DNA of 34,601 nt from Hymenobacter glacialis (GTDB taxonomy: Bacteria; Bacteroidota; Bacteroidia; Cytophagales; Hymenobacteraceae), in the NCBI RefSeq assembly GCF_001816165.1, contig NZ_MDZC01000063.1, positions 1 through 34,601 on the forward strand. The letters are read 5' to 3'. The notes under the pieces are model-generated. The model had not been told where the DNA came from and did not search any database. It saw nothing but the letters and a program-made list of their open reading frames with translations. Each line of letters opens with the position of its first letter. The first letter of the stretch is position 1. Below are positions 1 to 7,621 of this stretch, piece after piece. The translations under genes and the position numbers were made by a program.

Positions 1-1
1 G

Positions 2-1282
2 GCGCGGGCCTCGGTCGCTTCCCTCGGGCCGGGGGCCACGGTCGCGGCTTCCACCGCCGCCACTGCCACCGCTGCGGCCACCGCGTTCGGGGCGGCCACC
101 GATTTTACCCCCCAGGCCGGCAAAGCGCTTGGGGTCGAATTCCGGAGCTGGGCCCAGGCCCAGCTCCTCGGTGATGTTGCGCTTTTCGAGGTCGCGCTCG
201 ATAAGCTTCTCAATCTTCACCACCCGGTCCTGGTCCTGGTCCGAAATGAAGGTGATGGCCGTGCCTTTGGTGGCGGCACGGGCCGTGCGGCCGATGCGGT
301 GCACGTAGTCCTCAGCGGCGCGCGGAATGTCGTAGTTCACCACGTGGCTCAGCGAGTCGATGTCGATGCCACGGCTGAGCACGTCGGTAGCTACCAGGAT
401 GGGGAACTGCTTGTTTTTGAAGGCCCGCATGATTTCCTCGCGTTCCTCCTGGGTGCGGTCGGAGCTGATGCCGCGGGCTTCGATGCCGAGTTTGTTCACC
501 GCTTTCACGATGCCGCCCACGGCTGCTTTCTGGCTGGTGAAAAGCACCATGCTCTGCACCTCCTGGGTTTTGATGATGTGCTCGAGGATGTAGATTTTCT
601 GGCGGTCGAAGGCCATGTACATCTGCTGGTCGATGCCGGCGGCGGGCTTCGACACGGCGAGGCGGATTTCCTCGGGGTTCTTAAGAATCTGCTGCGAGAA
701 GTCGCGGATTTTCGTCGGCATGGTGGCCGAGAACAGCAGCGTCTGCCGGTTGGTGGGCAGCTGGCGCACGATGTTGAAGATATCGTCCGAAAAGCCCATG
801 TCCATCATCTTGTCGGCCTCGTCCAGCACCAGGTACTTAATCTGGTCGAACTTCACGTAGCCCATCTGCAGGTGTGCAATGAGGCGGCCGGGCGTGGCGA
901 TGATGATGTCGGCGCCGGAGGTGAGGGCGCGTTTCTGCTGCTCCCAGTTCTCGGATTTGCCGCCGCCGTAAATGGCGATGCTGCTGGCTTCCACGTAGTA
1001 GCCGAAGCCCATCACCTGCTCGTCAATCTGGGTGGCCAGCTCGCGGGTGGGCACCAGAATGAGGGTGGTGGTGTGGCCGTGCTTGTCGTGCGAAATCTTA
1101 TCGAGCAACGGCAGCAGGTAGGCAGCAGTTTTGCCGGTGCCGGTCTGGGCGCAGGCAATGAGGTCTTTGCCGTCGAGGATTTTGGGAATGGCCTGCTCCT
1201 GCACAGGCGTGGCCTGCTGGTAGTTCATGGCGTCGATGCCAGCCAGCAGGTCGTCATGGAGCTTAAATTCGTGAAACGTCAA
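2..1282 (-). CDS. DEAD-box ATP-dependent RNA helicase (partial, 3' end outside window)
   Basis: ATP-dependent RNA helicase acting in RNA remodelling, ribosome assembly or decay. On the minus strand all family motifs appear in order: Q-motif region (Y..ATPVQEQAIP), motif I AQTGTGKT, Ia PTRELA, Ib TPGRL, II DEAD, III SAT, IV VLFTSQK, V TDVLSRGID, VI HRIGRTAR. After the two RecA-like domains comes a Gly/Arg/Ser-rich tail (GRSGGSGGGGSRDRG near the window edge), as in Bacteroidota RhlE-like helicases; such tails bind RNA. The stop codon lies beyond position 1. I chose TTG at 1282 because it gives LTFHEFKLHDDLL, the usual N-terminus; an in-frame TGA lies just upstream and the first in-frame ATG would cut into the Q-motif region. 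The family is certain; the exact paralogue is not. Confidence 0.93.
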   Translation of the reverse strand, partial: MTFHEFKLHDDLLAGIDAMNYQQATPVQEQAIPKILDGKDLIACAQTGTGKTAAYLLPLLDKISHDKHGHTTTLILVPTRELATQIDEQVMGFGYYVEASSIAIYGGGKSENWEQQKRALTSGADIIIATPGRLIAHLQMGYVKFDQIKYLVLDEADKMMDMGFSDDIFNIVRQLPTNRQTLLFSATMPTKIRDFSQQILKNPEEIRLAVSKPAAGIDQQMYMAFDRQKIYILEHIIKTQEVQSMVLFTSQKAAVGGIVKAVNKLGIEARGISSDRTQEEREEIMRAFKNKQFPILVATDVLSRGIDIDSLSHVVNYDIPRAAEDYVHRIGRTARAATKGTAITFISDQDQDRVVKIEKLIERDLEKRNITEELGLGPAPEFDPKRFAGLGGKIGGRPERGGRSGGSGGGGSRDRGPRPEGSDRGPR

Positions 1283-1351
1283 GGTTCAGCTTATTGAGAA
1301 TGGTAAATGGCTGACCTTGATGCTTTGGCCAGCAAACCGCTTGATTTGGGG

Positions 1352-1359
1352 TAAAGATA
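1352..1359 (-). promoter_or_regulatory. candidate Bacteroidota -7 box for the helicase
   Basis: On the minus strand the octamer TATCTTTA matches the Bacteroidota -7 consensus TAnnTTTG at all but the last base, about 70 bases upstream of the helicase TTG start. No convincing TTTG -33 element sits at the expected distance, so this is a weak call. Confidence 0.25.
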
Positions 1360-1403
1360 CGACGGGCAACGGTTGGGGTCGTTTGGGCTCATCGGCCATC
1401 TGC

Positions 1404-1514
1404 AACGTCATGCCGAGCGCAGCCGAGGCATCGCGCCTGTGGTGGTAACTCAACCGTCAGGGTAGGAATTAGTGGTGGCACGCGAGATGCCTCGGCTGCG
1501 TTCGGCATGACGTT
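1404..1514. repeat. dispersed long palindrome, copy 1 of 3
   Basis: Two 33-base arms (1404-1436 and 1482-1514) are reverse complements with two mismatches, around a 45-base spacer. The arm reads CATGCCGAGCGCAGCCGAGG, followed by CATC, and is the same family as the arms at 19277-19372 and 30085-30160. It lies between the divergent helicase and methyltransferase genes. No target duplication or internal gene is seen. It could be a REP-like or MITE-like element able to form a long stem in RNA. Confidence 0.85.
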
Positions 1515-1542
1515 CTTTGGGCCCCACTAAATTCCCACCACC

Positions 1543-2289
1543 ATGCCTGCCCTCGACCGTTTTTCTGCTCAGGCCGCCGACTATGCCCGCTACCGCATCG
1601 ATTACCCGCCGGCGCTCTACCACTGGCTGCTGCCCCAGGTGGGGGCCCGCGAGCGCGCCTGGGACTGCGCCACCGGCAATGGCCAGGTAGCGGCCGTGCT
1701 GGCTGATTCATTTGTAAGAGTTGATGCCACCGACCTTAGCGCCAACCAGCTGGCCCAGGCCGCCCCGCGCTCCAACATCCACTACCAAACCGCCACCGCC
1801 GAGCACACGCCCTTCCCCAACCAGCGCTTCGACCTCATCACCGTAGCCCAGGCCGTGCATTGGTTCGACACCGCCGCCTACCACGCCGAAGTGCGCCGCG
1901 TGGCCCGGTCCGGGGCCGTGCTGGCCGAGTGGGGCTACCAGCTCTGCCGCCTCGATACGCCCGAGTTGACCCAGACGCTCGATTCCTTTCACGACGTGAC
2001 CTCGGCCCCGTATTGGGACACCAACCGCCAACACATCGCAAACGAGTACGCCGACCTGCCCTTCCCATTTGCCGACGTGCAGCAGGCCCATTTTGCGGTA
2101 GTAAAGCATTGGTTAGTTGATGACTTGCTTAACTATTTGCGAACCTGGTCGGCGGCGGCCAACTACGCCCGGCAGCACGCCGGCGCCGACCTGGTGGCCC
2201 TGGTCGCCGAGGAGCTGACACGGCTGTGGGGCCCGCAGGCGCGCCTGGTCACGTTCCCGGTATTTGCGCGGGCCGGGCGGGTAGAATAA
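1543..2289 (+). CDS. class I SAM-dependent methyltransferase
   Basis: A 248-residue methyltransferase of the type-11 fold. Visible are the SAM-binding segment WDCATGNGQVA (residues ~40-50), the acidic end of beta-2 (DATDLSANQL) and the post-motif segment FDLITVAQAVHWFD. The AQAVHWFD signature is typical of the group that includes trans-aconitate methyltransferase-like enzymes, but the substrate cannot be deduced. The ATG at 1543 gives an N-terminus (FSAQAADYARYRIDYP) normal for the family. The next gene on the same strand begins about 40 bases after the stop. Confidence 0.88.
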   Translation: MPALDRFSAQAADYARYRIDYPPALYHWLLPQVGARERAWDCATGNGQVAAVLADSFVRVDATDLSANQLAQAAPRSNIHYQTATAEHTPFPNQRFDLITVAQAVHWFDTAAYHAEVRRVARSGAVLAEWGYQLCRLDTPELTQTLDSFHDVTSAPYWDTNRQHIANEYADLPFPFADVQQAHFAVVKHWLVDDLLNYLRTWSAAANYARQHAGADLVALVAEELTRLWGPQARLVTFPVFARAGRVE

Positions 2290-2331
2290 TTGGCGGCTCG
2301 CCGCGTTGGGAAGCCGAACCAAGCGTTGCTG

Positions 2332-2664
2332 ATGGCTTTTCTGATTACTCAGTTGCGGGCCGTGGGCCTGTTCTACCGCGGCGTTGCCCCGTTTATGCTG
2401 GGCATTTCGGGCCTGATACTGGCGGCGGTGCTATTGCCGGCCCTGCAAGAAGGCTGGGGCAGGGGCCTGTTGCCGGGGCTGCTGCTCACCAAGCTGGCCA
2501 CGGCGCCGGTGGTGTGGTACTTGTGGGAGCAGCTGCGGCCCGGCCAGTACTGGTTTTATTTCAACCTGGGCGTGTCGCGTCGCCGCTTGTGGAGCGGCGT
2601 GGTGGCGCTGGATGGCCTGGTGTTTCTGGGGGGCGTAGTGGCCATGCGGGCCGGCGTGGCGTGA
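2332..2664 (+). CDS. small integral membrane protein coupled to an ABC ATPase
   Basis: A 110-residue hydrophobic protein with about three membrane segments (near residues 10-35, 44-64 and 80-108). The segment YFNLGVSRRRLW resembles a cytoplasmic coupling loop of ABC permeases (NLG-S-RRR-L). The first ATG, at 2332, gives MAFLITQLRAVGLF; an in-frame TTG at 2290 would add 14 residues but abuts the methyltransferase stop. The stop TGA overlaps the GTG start of the ABC ATPase, so translation is probably coupled and this is the likely membrane partner. It is much shorter than usual ABC permeases; the function is unknown. Confidence 0.72.
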   Translation: MAFLITQLRAVGLFYRGVAPFMLGISGLILAAVLLPALQEGWGRGLLPGLLLTKLATAPVVWYLWEQLRPGQYWFYFNLGVSRRRLWSGVVALDGLVFLGGVVAMRAGVA

Positions 2665-3353
2665 GGAGGACGGCGGCCGGGCGCCCGGCGGGCCCGCAGG
2701 TATTGGAAGCCGACGGCATTCAGGTCGCGTTTGCGGGGCGGCAGGTGCTGGCCAATATTTACCTGCGGGTGCAGACCGGCCAGATTGTGGGCCTGCTGGG
2801 CCGCAACGGCAGCGGCAAATCGGTGCTGCTGCAAACCATTTTTGGGGCCCGCGCCGTGGCCGATGCGTCGGTGCGGGTGAACGGCCAGCGGGTGGTGCCC
2901 GCGTTCCGCCGGCCGGGACTGCTGAATTACCTGCCGCAGGGGCCGCTATTGCCGCCTTCGCTGCCCCTGCACCAAGCCGCCCGTATGCTGCGCGTCGACC
3001 TGAACGCAGCCACCGCCCGCTTTCCGGAGCTTCGGCCTCAGTTCGATTGCCGCATTGGCGAACTGTCCGGTGGGTCGGCGCGACTGCTGCAAACCCTTCT
3101 GCTGCTCCACGCCGATACCGCCTTCTCGCTGTTCGACGAGCCTTTTTCCGGCGTGATGCCCGTGCACGTGGAAACCCTGGCCGAGGAGATGCAGCGACTC
3201 AAGCAGCGCAAGGGCCTCCTGCTTACCGACCACCGCCACGCCGAGGTGCTGCCCATCTGCGACGTGATTTATTTGCTGCACCAGGGCCGCTTGGTGAAGC
3301 TGGAAGGCAACGTGCGTGAGCAGTTGCGGGACTTTGGCTATCTGGCCCAGTAG
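2661..3353 (+). CDS. ABC transporter ATP-binding protein
   Basis: A 230-residue nucleotide-binding subunit. Walker A is GRNGSGKS, the Q-loop NYLPQGPLLP, the signature LSGGSARLLQ, Walker B SLFDEPFSG, and the switch histidine LLTDHRH. All catalytic elements are therefore present, although the glutamate after Walker B is in the compressed form FDEPFSGVMP. I place the start at GTG 2661, whose last bases form the upstream stop (GTGA overlap); no ATG precedes the conserved strand VLEADGIQVAF. It presumably powers the 110-residue membrane protein encoded just before it. The substrate is unknown. Confidence 0.85.
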   Translation: MRRTAAGRPAGPQVLEADGIQVAFAGRQVLANIYLRVQTGQIVGLLGRNGSGKSVLLQTIFGARAVADASVRVNGQRVVPAFRRPGLLNYLPQGPLLPPSLPLHQAARMLRVDLNAATARFPELRPQFDCRIGELSGGSARLLQTLLLLHADTAFSLFDEPFSGVMPVHVETLAEEMQRLKQRKGLLLTDHRHAEVLPICDVIYLLHQGRLVKLEGNVREQLRDFGYLAQ

Positions 3354-3362
3354 CGCACCGGG

Positions 3363-3394
3363 CGCCGGGAAGGTATTTCCCCCGGCGTATTTTG
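3363..3394 (+). terminator. hairpin after the ABC gene, with overlapping promoter-like box
   Basis: CGCCGGG (3363-3369) pairs perfectly with CCCGGCG (3381-3387) across an 11-base loop, beginning 9 bases after the ABC ATPase stop. Directly after it TATTTTG (3388-3394) resembles a shortened -7 box 8 bases before the next ATG. The site may both end the ABC transcript and start the CoA-transferase gene. There is no long T run. Confidence 0.45.
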
Positions 3395-3401
3395 CAACCC
3401 C

Positions 3402-4613
3402 ATGAATCAACAACTTCCCTTCGCTGGTCTCCGCATCATCGAGCTGGCCTCGGTGCTGGCCGGGCCGCAGGTGGGGCAATTTTTTGCCGAGCTGGGCGCC
3501 GAAGTCCTGAAAATTGAAAGCCCGGTCGGCGACGTGACCCGCACCTGGAAGACCTCGGCCGAAACCGTCGGCCCCGCTGGCGAGGTGGCTTCCGTGTCGG
3601 CCTACTTTGCGGCTTCCAACTGGGGCAAGCAGTCGGTCATTCTAGACCTGGCCACCGCCGACGGCCAAACCAGCCTGCACCGCCTCGCCGCTACTGCCGA
3701 CATCATCCTGGCCAGCTACAAGCCCGGCGATGCCGAAAAGCTCCAGGCCGATTACGCCACTTTATCAAACGTTAACCCCCGCCTTATCTACGGCCACATC
3801 ACCGGCTACGGCCCCGCCAATGCGCGCGCCGGCTACGATGCCGTGCTGCAAGCCGAAGCGGGCTTCATGCACCTCAACGCGCCCGGCCCAAACCAGCCAC
3901 CCCAGAAAATGCCCGTGGCCATGGTAGACCTGCTGGCCGCCCACCAGCTGAAAGAAGGGCTGCTTGTGGCGCTGCTGCAGCGGGAAAAAACGGGGCGCGG
4001 CACCCTGGTTCAGGTGAGCCTGCTGCACAGTGCCCTGGCGGCCCTGGCCAATCAGGCATCCAGCTTTCTCGTCACCGGCCACGACCCGCAGCCGCTGGGT
4101 TCCGGCCACCCCAGCATAGTGCCCTACGGTACCGTGTACCGCGCCGCCAACGGCCGCCAGCTGGTGCTGGCCGTGGGTTCCGACAGCCAGTTCCGCCACC
4201 TTTGCACGGCCCTGGAACAGCCCGAATGGGCGCCGACGCCCGCTTCGGCACCAATGCTGCCCGCGTCACGCACCGCGCGGCGCTGGAGGCCTTGCTAGCC
4301 GCCCGCATTGCCGCCGTGAACGGCGATGAGCTGCTGGCCGAGCTGGAGCGCCGCGCCGTGCCCGCCGGGGCCGTGCGCACGGTGGGAGAGGCACTGGAGC
4401 AGCCCTCGGCCCAGGCCATGCTGCTGCCGGGGGCGGGCGGGCTTGGCGCCGGGCTGCGTCACGGTGGCTTTTGGCAGCAGCGACTGGGCCACCGCGCCCC
4501 ACCTGAGCGCCCCGCCGGTGCTGGGTTCGGCCGGCCAGCCTGGGTTTTTGGCCTCGCCAGATGGGGAAAGCGTAACTACTGCCGGGCTTCCCTACGTACC
4601 ACCCCTGAGCTGA
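3402..4613 (+). pseudogene. CaiB/BaiF CoA-transferase family III, disrupted by two indels
   Basis: Class III CoA-transferases move CoA between carboxylic acids. The first ~275 codons are intact and typical (LRIIELASVLAGPQVGQFFAELGAEVLKIE; YGHITGYGP; the catalytic aspartate in AMVDLLAAHQ). At about 4228 one base is missing relative to the family: EQPEW should run into GADARFGTNAARV, which lies in the next frame. The first frame then stops at 4296-4298. Near 4460 a second indel (one extra base, or two missing) returns reading to the original frame (TVAFGSSDWATAPHLSAPP), ending at TGA 4611-4613. The overall length is right for the family, though the extreme C-terminus matches poorly. Either a recent pseudogene or assembly errors. 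Confidence 0.8.
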
Positions 4614-4701
4614 TTGCGCTGCTGCTGTGGCGGCCGTGGGCTTGCACGGGCGGTACTATCTTTCCTGCCCCACTGCTTTCGGGCATTATTAAACTTCTCG
4701 C

Positions 4702-5631
4702 ATGGCTAAATCAACCACCAAAAAAACTGCGGTCCCCGCGCTTTATGCCCCCGATTCGCCGGCGCTGCCCAAGGAGCTGCCACCTGCCGTGCCGCCCCGC
4801 AAAAAGCCGGCTCGCCCGGCCAAGCCCCGCAAAACGGCGGCCGCCACGCCCAAAAAACCGGCTGCAATACCAGAAGCCACTCATTCCGGGGCCACCGCAA
4901 CCAACAACCAGCCCAAAGCTGCCGCCGGCTCGCCCATAGAAGCGCCCACCGACCGGCTTAATCAAATTTTTGAAGGCCTCAATCAGAAGTCAACCGCCAA
5001 GCAGGCCATTTACCGCAACACCCAAGCGGCATTCGATTGCCTGAGGCTGGTGTCGCAGGAGCTGGTGCTGGAGCTCACGCGCCGGCTTACGCCCTTCGAT
5101 TCGACGGTGGTGATTGAGTACCGGTCCATCAACGACATGGAGTTTCACATCCGGTTCTCGGGCGATTTGCTGATTTTCGTCATGCACTCCAACATCGTCA
5201 CTTTCCCCGACGACTACGGCCCCATGGACAGCAAATACGTGGAAGCCGATTTCCGTCGCCGCTTCTTTGGCCACATCATGGCCTACAACTTCATGGCCGA
5301 CAGCATCAAATACCAGCGTCTGAACGACCCCGGCTACCTCGTGGGACGCCTGCTCGTCAACATCGAAAACCACTACTACCTCGAAGGCGTGCAGCAGCTG
5401 GAGCTGCCCGATAACGACATGAGCGACAACAAGGTACGCCCCGACGCGATGAAGCTTTTTGTGGAAAGCGCCATGATTGCCGCCGTCAATAACGACCTCA
5501 TTGCCCCGCCGCTGCCCGAAATCCAGAAAATCAGCGTCAAGCAGAAACTGGAGAACCAGCAGGTGAGCCGCGGGAGTAAGGTTGGCTTCAGCTTTTCAGC
5601 CCAGCAAGCGCAGCAGGCGCAGGCGTTTTAG
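4702..5631 (+). CDS. conserved hypothetical protein with basic, Pro/Ala-rich N-terminus
   Basis: A 309-residue protein I cannot assign to a named family. Residues 1-~85 are low complexity, rich in Lys, Pro and Ala (KKPARPAKPRKTAAATPKKP) and likely disordered. Residues ~92-260 look like a compact globular domain (RLNQIFEGLNQKST ... EYRSINDMEFHIRFSGDLLIFVMHSNIVTF ... GHIMAYNFMADSIKYQRLNDPGYLVGRLLVNIENHYYLEG). The tail is Gln/Ala-rich. No signal peptide or membrane segment is seen, so it is probably cytoplasmic; the basic tail could bind nucleic acid, which is only a guess. A TATCTTTC box lies upstream. It ends just before a long hairpin shared with trpS. Confidence 0.75.
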   Translation: MAKSTTKKTAVPALYAPDSPALPKELPPAVPPRKKPARPAKPRKTAAATPKKPAAIPEATHSGATATNNQPKAAAGSPIEAPTDRLNQIFEGLNQKSTAKQAIYRNTQAAFDCLRLVSQELVLELTRRLTPFDSTVVIEYRSINDMEFHIRFSGDLLIFVMHSNIVTFPDDYGPMDSKYVEADFRRRFFGHIMAYNFMADSIKYQRLNDPGYLVGRLLVNIENHYYLEGVQQLELPDNDMSDNKVRPDAMKLFVESAMIAAVNNDLIAPPLPEIQKISVKQKLENQQVSRGSKVGFSFSAQQAQQAQAF

Positions 5632-5640
5632 CGGTTTTTT

Positions 5641-5709
5641 GCACAGAGTTCACAGAGTTAGAGGAGTTTAACGGTAGATAAAACTCCTCTAACTCTGTGA
5701 ACTCTGCGC
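5641..5709. repeat. 29-bp inverted repeat between convergent genes (bidirectional terminator-like)
   Basis: Arms at 5641-5669 and 5681-5709 are reverse complements with a single mismatch, around an 11-base spacer. Each arm holds the tandem motif CAGAGTTCACAGAGTT followed by AGAGGAGTTT. The element fills almost the whole gap between the stop at 5631 and the trpS stop at 5715, so it could end transcription from both sides. Its sequence is unrelated to the 1404/19277/30085 palindrome family. Confidence 0.85.
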
Positions 5710-5714
5710 GGAAA

Positions 5715-6689
5715 TTATCTTCCGTAGCCCACCTTTTGCCGCACTTTGGCCAGCACACCGGCGCCGTATTCCTGCGCCCGCCGGGCCCCGATGGCCAGCG
5801 CCGCATCAAGCTCGGGCAGGTTGTTCATGTAGAAGTCGAACCGCTCGCGCTCCGTGGCAAAACGGCGCAAAATCAACTCATACAGCTCCTTTTTAGCGTG
5901 GCCGTAGCCGTAGCCGCCAGCCTCGTAGTTGGCGCGCATGGTGGCCGTTTCGGCGGCCGTGGCCAGCAGCGAATACAGCTTGAACGTGGTATCGGTTTCG
6001 GGATTCTTGGGGTCTTCCAGCGGTGTGCTGTCCGATACAATGCTCTTGATGGTTTTCAGCAGCTCTTTTTCGGGGGCAAACACGTCGATGGTGTTGCCGT
6101 AGCTCTTGCTCATCTTCTGCCCGTCGAGGCCGGGAATGGTCATGAGCTGGGCATCGACGCGGGCCTGGGGCAGCACCAGCGTGTCGCCGTAGCGGGCGTT
6201 GAAGGTAGCGGCAATGTCGCGGGCTATTTCCAGGTGCTGAATCTGGTCTTTGCCCACGGGCACTATTTCGGCGTCGTACAGCAGGATGTCGGCCGCCATG
6301 AGCACCGGGTACGTGAAGAGGCCGGCGTTCACGTCCGATAACTTGTCGGACTTGTCCTTGAACGAGTGGGCGTTGGCCAGCATCGGGTAGGGCGTGAAGC
6401 AGCTCAGGTACCACGTCAGCTCCGTTACCTGCGGCACGTCGGACTGCCGGTAAAACAGGTTCTTCTCGGTGTCGAAGCCACAGGCCAGCCACGCGGCCGC
6501 TACGGCGTAGGTGTTGGCGCGCAGCACTTCGGGTTCGCGCACCGTGGTGAGCGAGTGCATGTCGGCGATGAAATACAGCGAGTCGTTGGCCGGATTTTTC
6601 GACAGCTCGATGGCCGGAAGAATGGCGCCGAGCAGGTTGCCCAGGTGGGGGCGGCCAGTGCTTTGGATACCGGTGAGGATGCGGGACAT
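5715..6689 (-). CDS. trpS: tryptophanyl-tRNA synthetase
   Basis: Charges tRNA-Trp with tryptophan in the cytoplasm. The 324-residue protein has the class I synthetase signatures: the HIGH-like HLGN in TGIQSTGRPHLGNLLGAI near the N-terminus and KMSKS in GLDGQKMSKSYGNTIDVF around residue 190. The length is normal for bacterial TrpRS. The ATG at 6689 gives the standard start MSRILTGIQSTG. The leader just upstream contains a short palindrome (6698-6713). Downstream it ends at the 29-bp inverted repeat. Confidence 0.97.
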   Translation of the reverse strand: MSRILTGIQSTGRPHLGNLLGAILPAIELSKNPANDSLYFIADMHSLTTVREPEVLRANTYAVAAAWLACGFDTEKNLFYRQSDVPQVTELTWYLSCFTPYPMLANAHSFKDKSDKLSDVNAGLFTYPVLMAADILLYDAEIVPVGKDQIQHLEIARDIAATFNARYGDTLVLPQARVDAQLMTIPGLDGQKMSKSYGNTIDVFAPEKELLKTIKSIVSDSTPLEDPKNPETDTTFKLYSLLATAAETATMRANYEAGGYGYGHAKKELYELILRRFATERERFDFYMNNLPELDAALAIGARRAQEYGAGVLAKVRQKVGYGR

Positions 6690-6697
6690 TTTATAAA

Positions 6698-6728
6698 GCT
6701 GTTAGCCAACAGCGGTTAGCCGTTAGCT
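6698..6728. promoter_or_regulatory. hairpin and GTTAGC repeats in the trpS leader
   Basis: GCTGTT (6698-6703) pairs with AACAGC (6708-6713) over a 4-base loop, ending nine bases before the trpS start codon. Three GTTAGC units (6701, 6715, 6723) lie in the same stretch. It could affect translation initiation, or be a remnant of a dispersed repeat; a related string (GCGTTAGCGGTTAACAG) occurs near 18741. Confidence 0.35.
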
Positions 6729-6794
6729 TTTTCGTGAACAGGAAAAAGAAGCAAAGAGTGAAAACCAGAGGATTCAGCCGCCGCCACTGCAAAT

Positions 6795-7541
6795 TTAAAC
6801 GCTTATATCCGCTGCCGCTTCCTGCAGCAGCTCGCTCGTTTCCTCTTTTCCCAGGTACATATCAATGAGGTAGTGCGCCAGGTAGAGCACCGGAGTGAGC
6901 AGTATGGCCGCCGCAAATTTGTACCAATAGTTGGTGTTGGCCACGCTAAGCACCTGGTCCATTGTCCAATTGCCAAAAACATAGAAGGCCACGTAAAGCA
7001 CCACGAACGAGTCGACCAGCTGCGATATCAGGGTAGAGCCGGTGGCCCGCAGCCAGACGTAGCGCCCGCCCGTGGCCTTGCGAATGGCCGCGAAAATGGT
7101 GGCATCTAGCACCTGCCCCACGCCAAACGCCACAATGGAGCCGATGATGATGCCCAGGCCCTGCCTGAAAATGCTCTGGTAAGCAAAGTCAATGTTGAAC
7201 GGCTGCCCCTGGTCGTCAGTCTTGTTCACATCCAGCCAGAATTCGGCCGGCGGCAGCTTGGTGGTGAGGTAAATAACCCCAAACGCGAACAGAATGAGCA
7301 CCACCGTCAGGTAGCTGATGCGCAGCACGCCCGCCTTGCCAAAATACTCGTTGATGATGTCGGTGGTCACAAACACCACCGGCCAGATGAGCACGCCCGC
7401 GGTCAGGTTGCCGGGCAAGCCCATCAGCCGGTCAGCCGAGAATATCTTGACGCCAATAATTTCAGCCAACAGCGCATTGACCAGGAAAATACCGCTCAGT
7501 ACAAGGTAAAGCTGCTGCTTTTTGAGGGCGTATGAAGTCAT
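6795..7541 (-). CDS. VUT/YhhQ family transporter (queuosine precursor type)
   Basis: A 248-residue integral membrane protein with about six helices. The family pattern is clear: LVLSGIFLVNALLAEIIGVKIF, then GVLIWPVVFVTTDIINEYFGKAGVLRISYL, and near the end GSTLISQLVDSFVVLYVAFYVFGNW. Members such as E. coli YhhQ import 7-cyano-7-deazaguanine for queuosine. I use ATG 7541 (MTSYALKKQQLYLVLSG); the frame stays open far upstream only because it runs antisense-like through RNase Z in another frame. Nothing else in the window belongs to queuosine metabolism, so the substrate is inferred from family only. Confidence 0.87.
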   Translation of the reverse strand: MTSYALKKQQLYLVLSGIFLVNALLAEIIGVKIFSADRLMGLPGNLTAGVLIWPVVFVTTDIINEYFGKAGVLRISYLTVVLILFAFGVIYLTTKLPPAEFWLDVNKTDDQGQPFNIDFAYQSIFRQGLGIIIGSIVAFGVGQVLDATIFAAIRKATGGRYVWLRATGSTLISQLVDSFVVLYVAFYVFGNWTMDQVLSVANTNYWYKFAAAILLTPVLYLAHYLIDMYLGKEETSELLQEAAADISV

Positions 7542-7621
7542 ACCGGGGGTATGCGCCGCAGCGCAGCTGGTCGTTAAAGAAAGTGAGGGCAATTGCTGAA
7601 GGAGCGAGCCCTGGCGCGTTC

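Noticed and set aside
299..1297. Long plus-strand reading frame of 332 codons opposite the helicase
   Set aside because: It is antisense to a gene with all DEAD-box motifs, and its His/Val/Gly-rich translation is typical of the complementary strand of GC-rich coding DNA.
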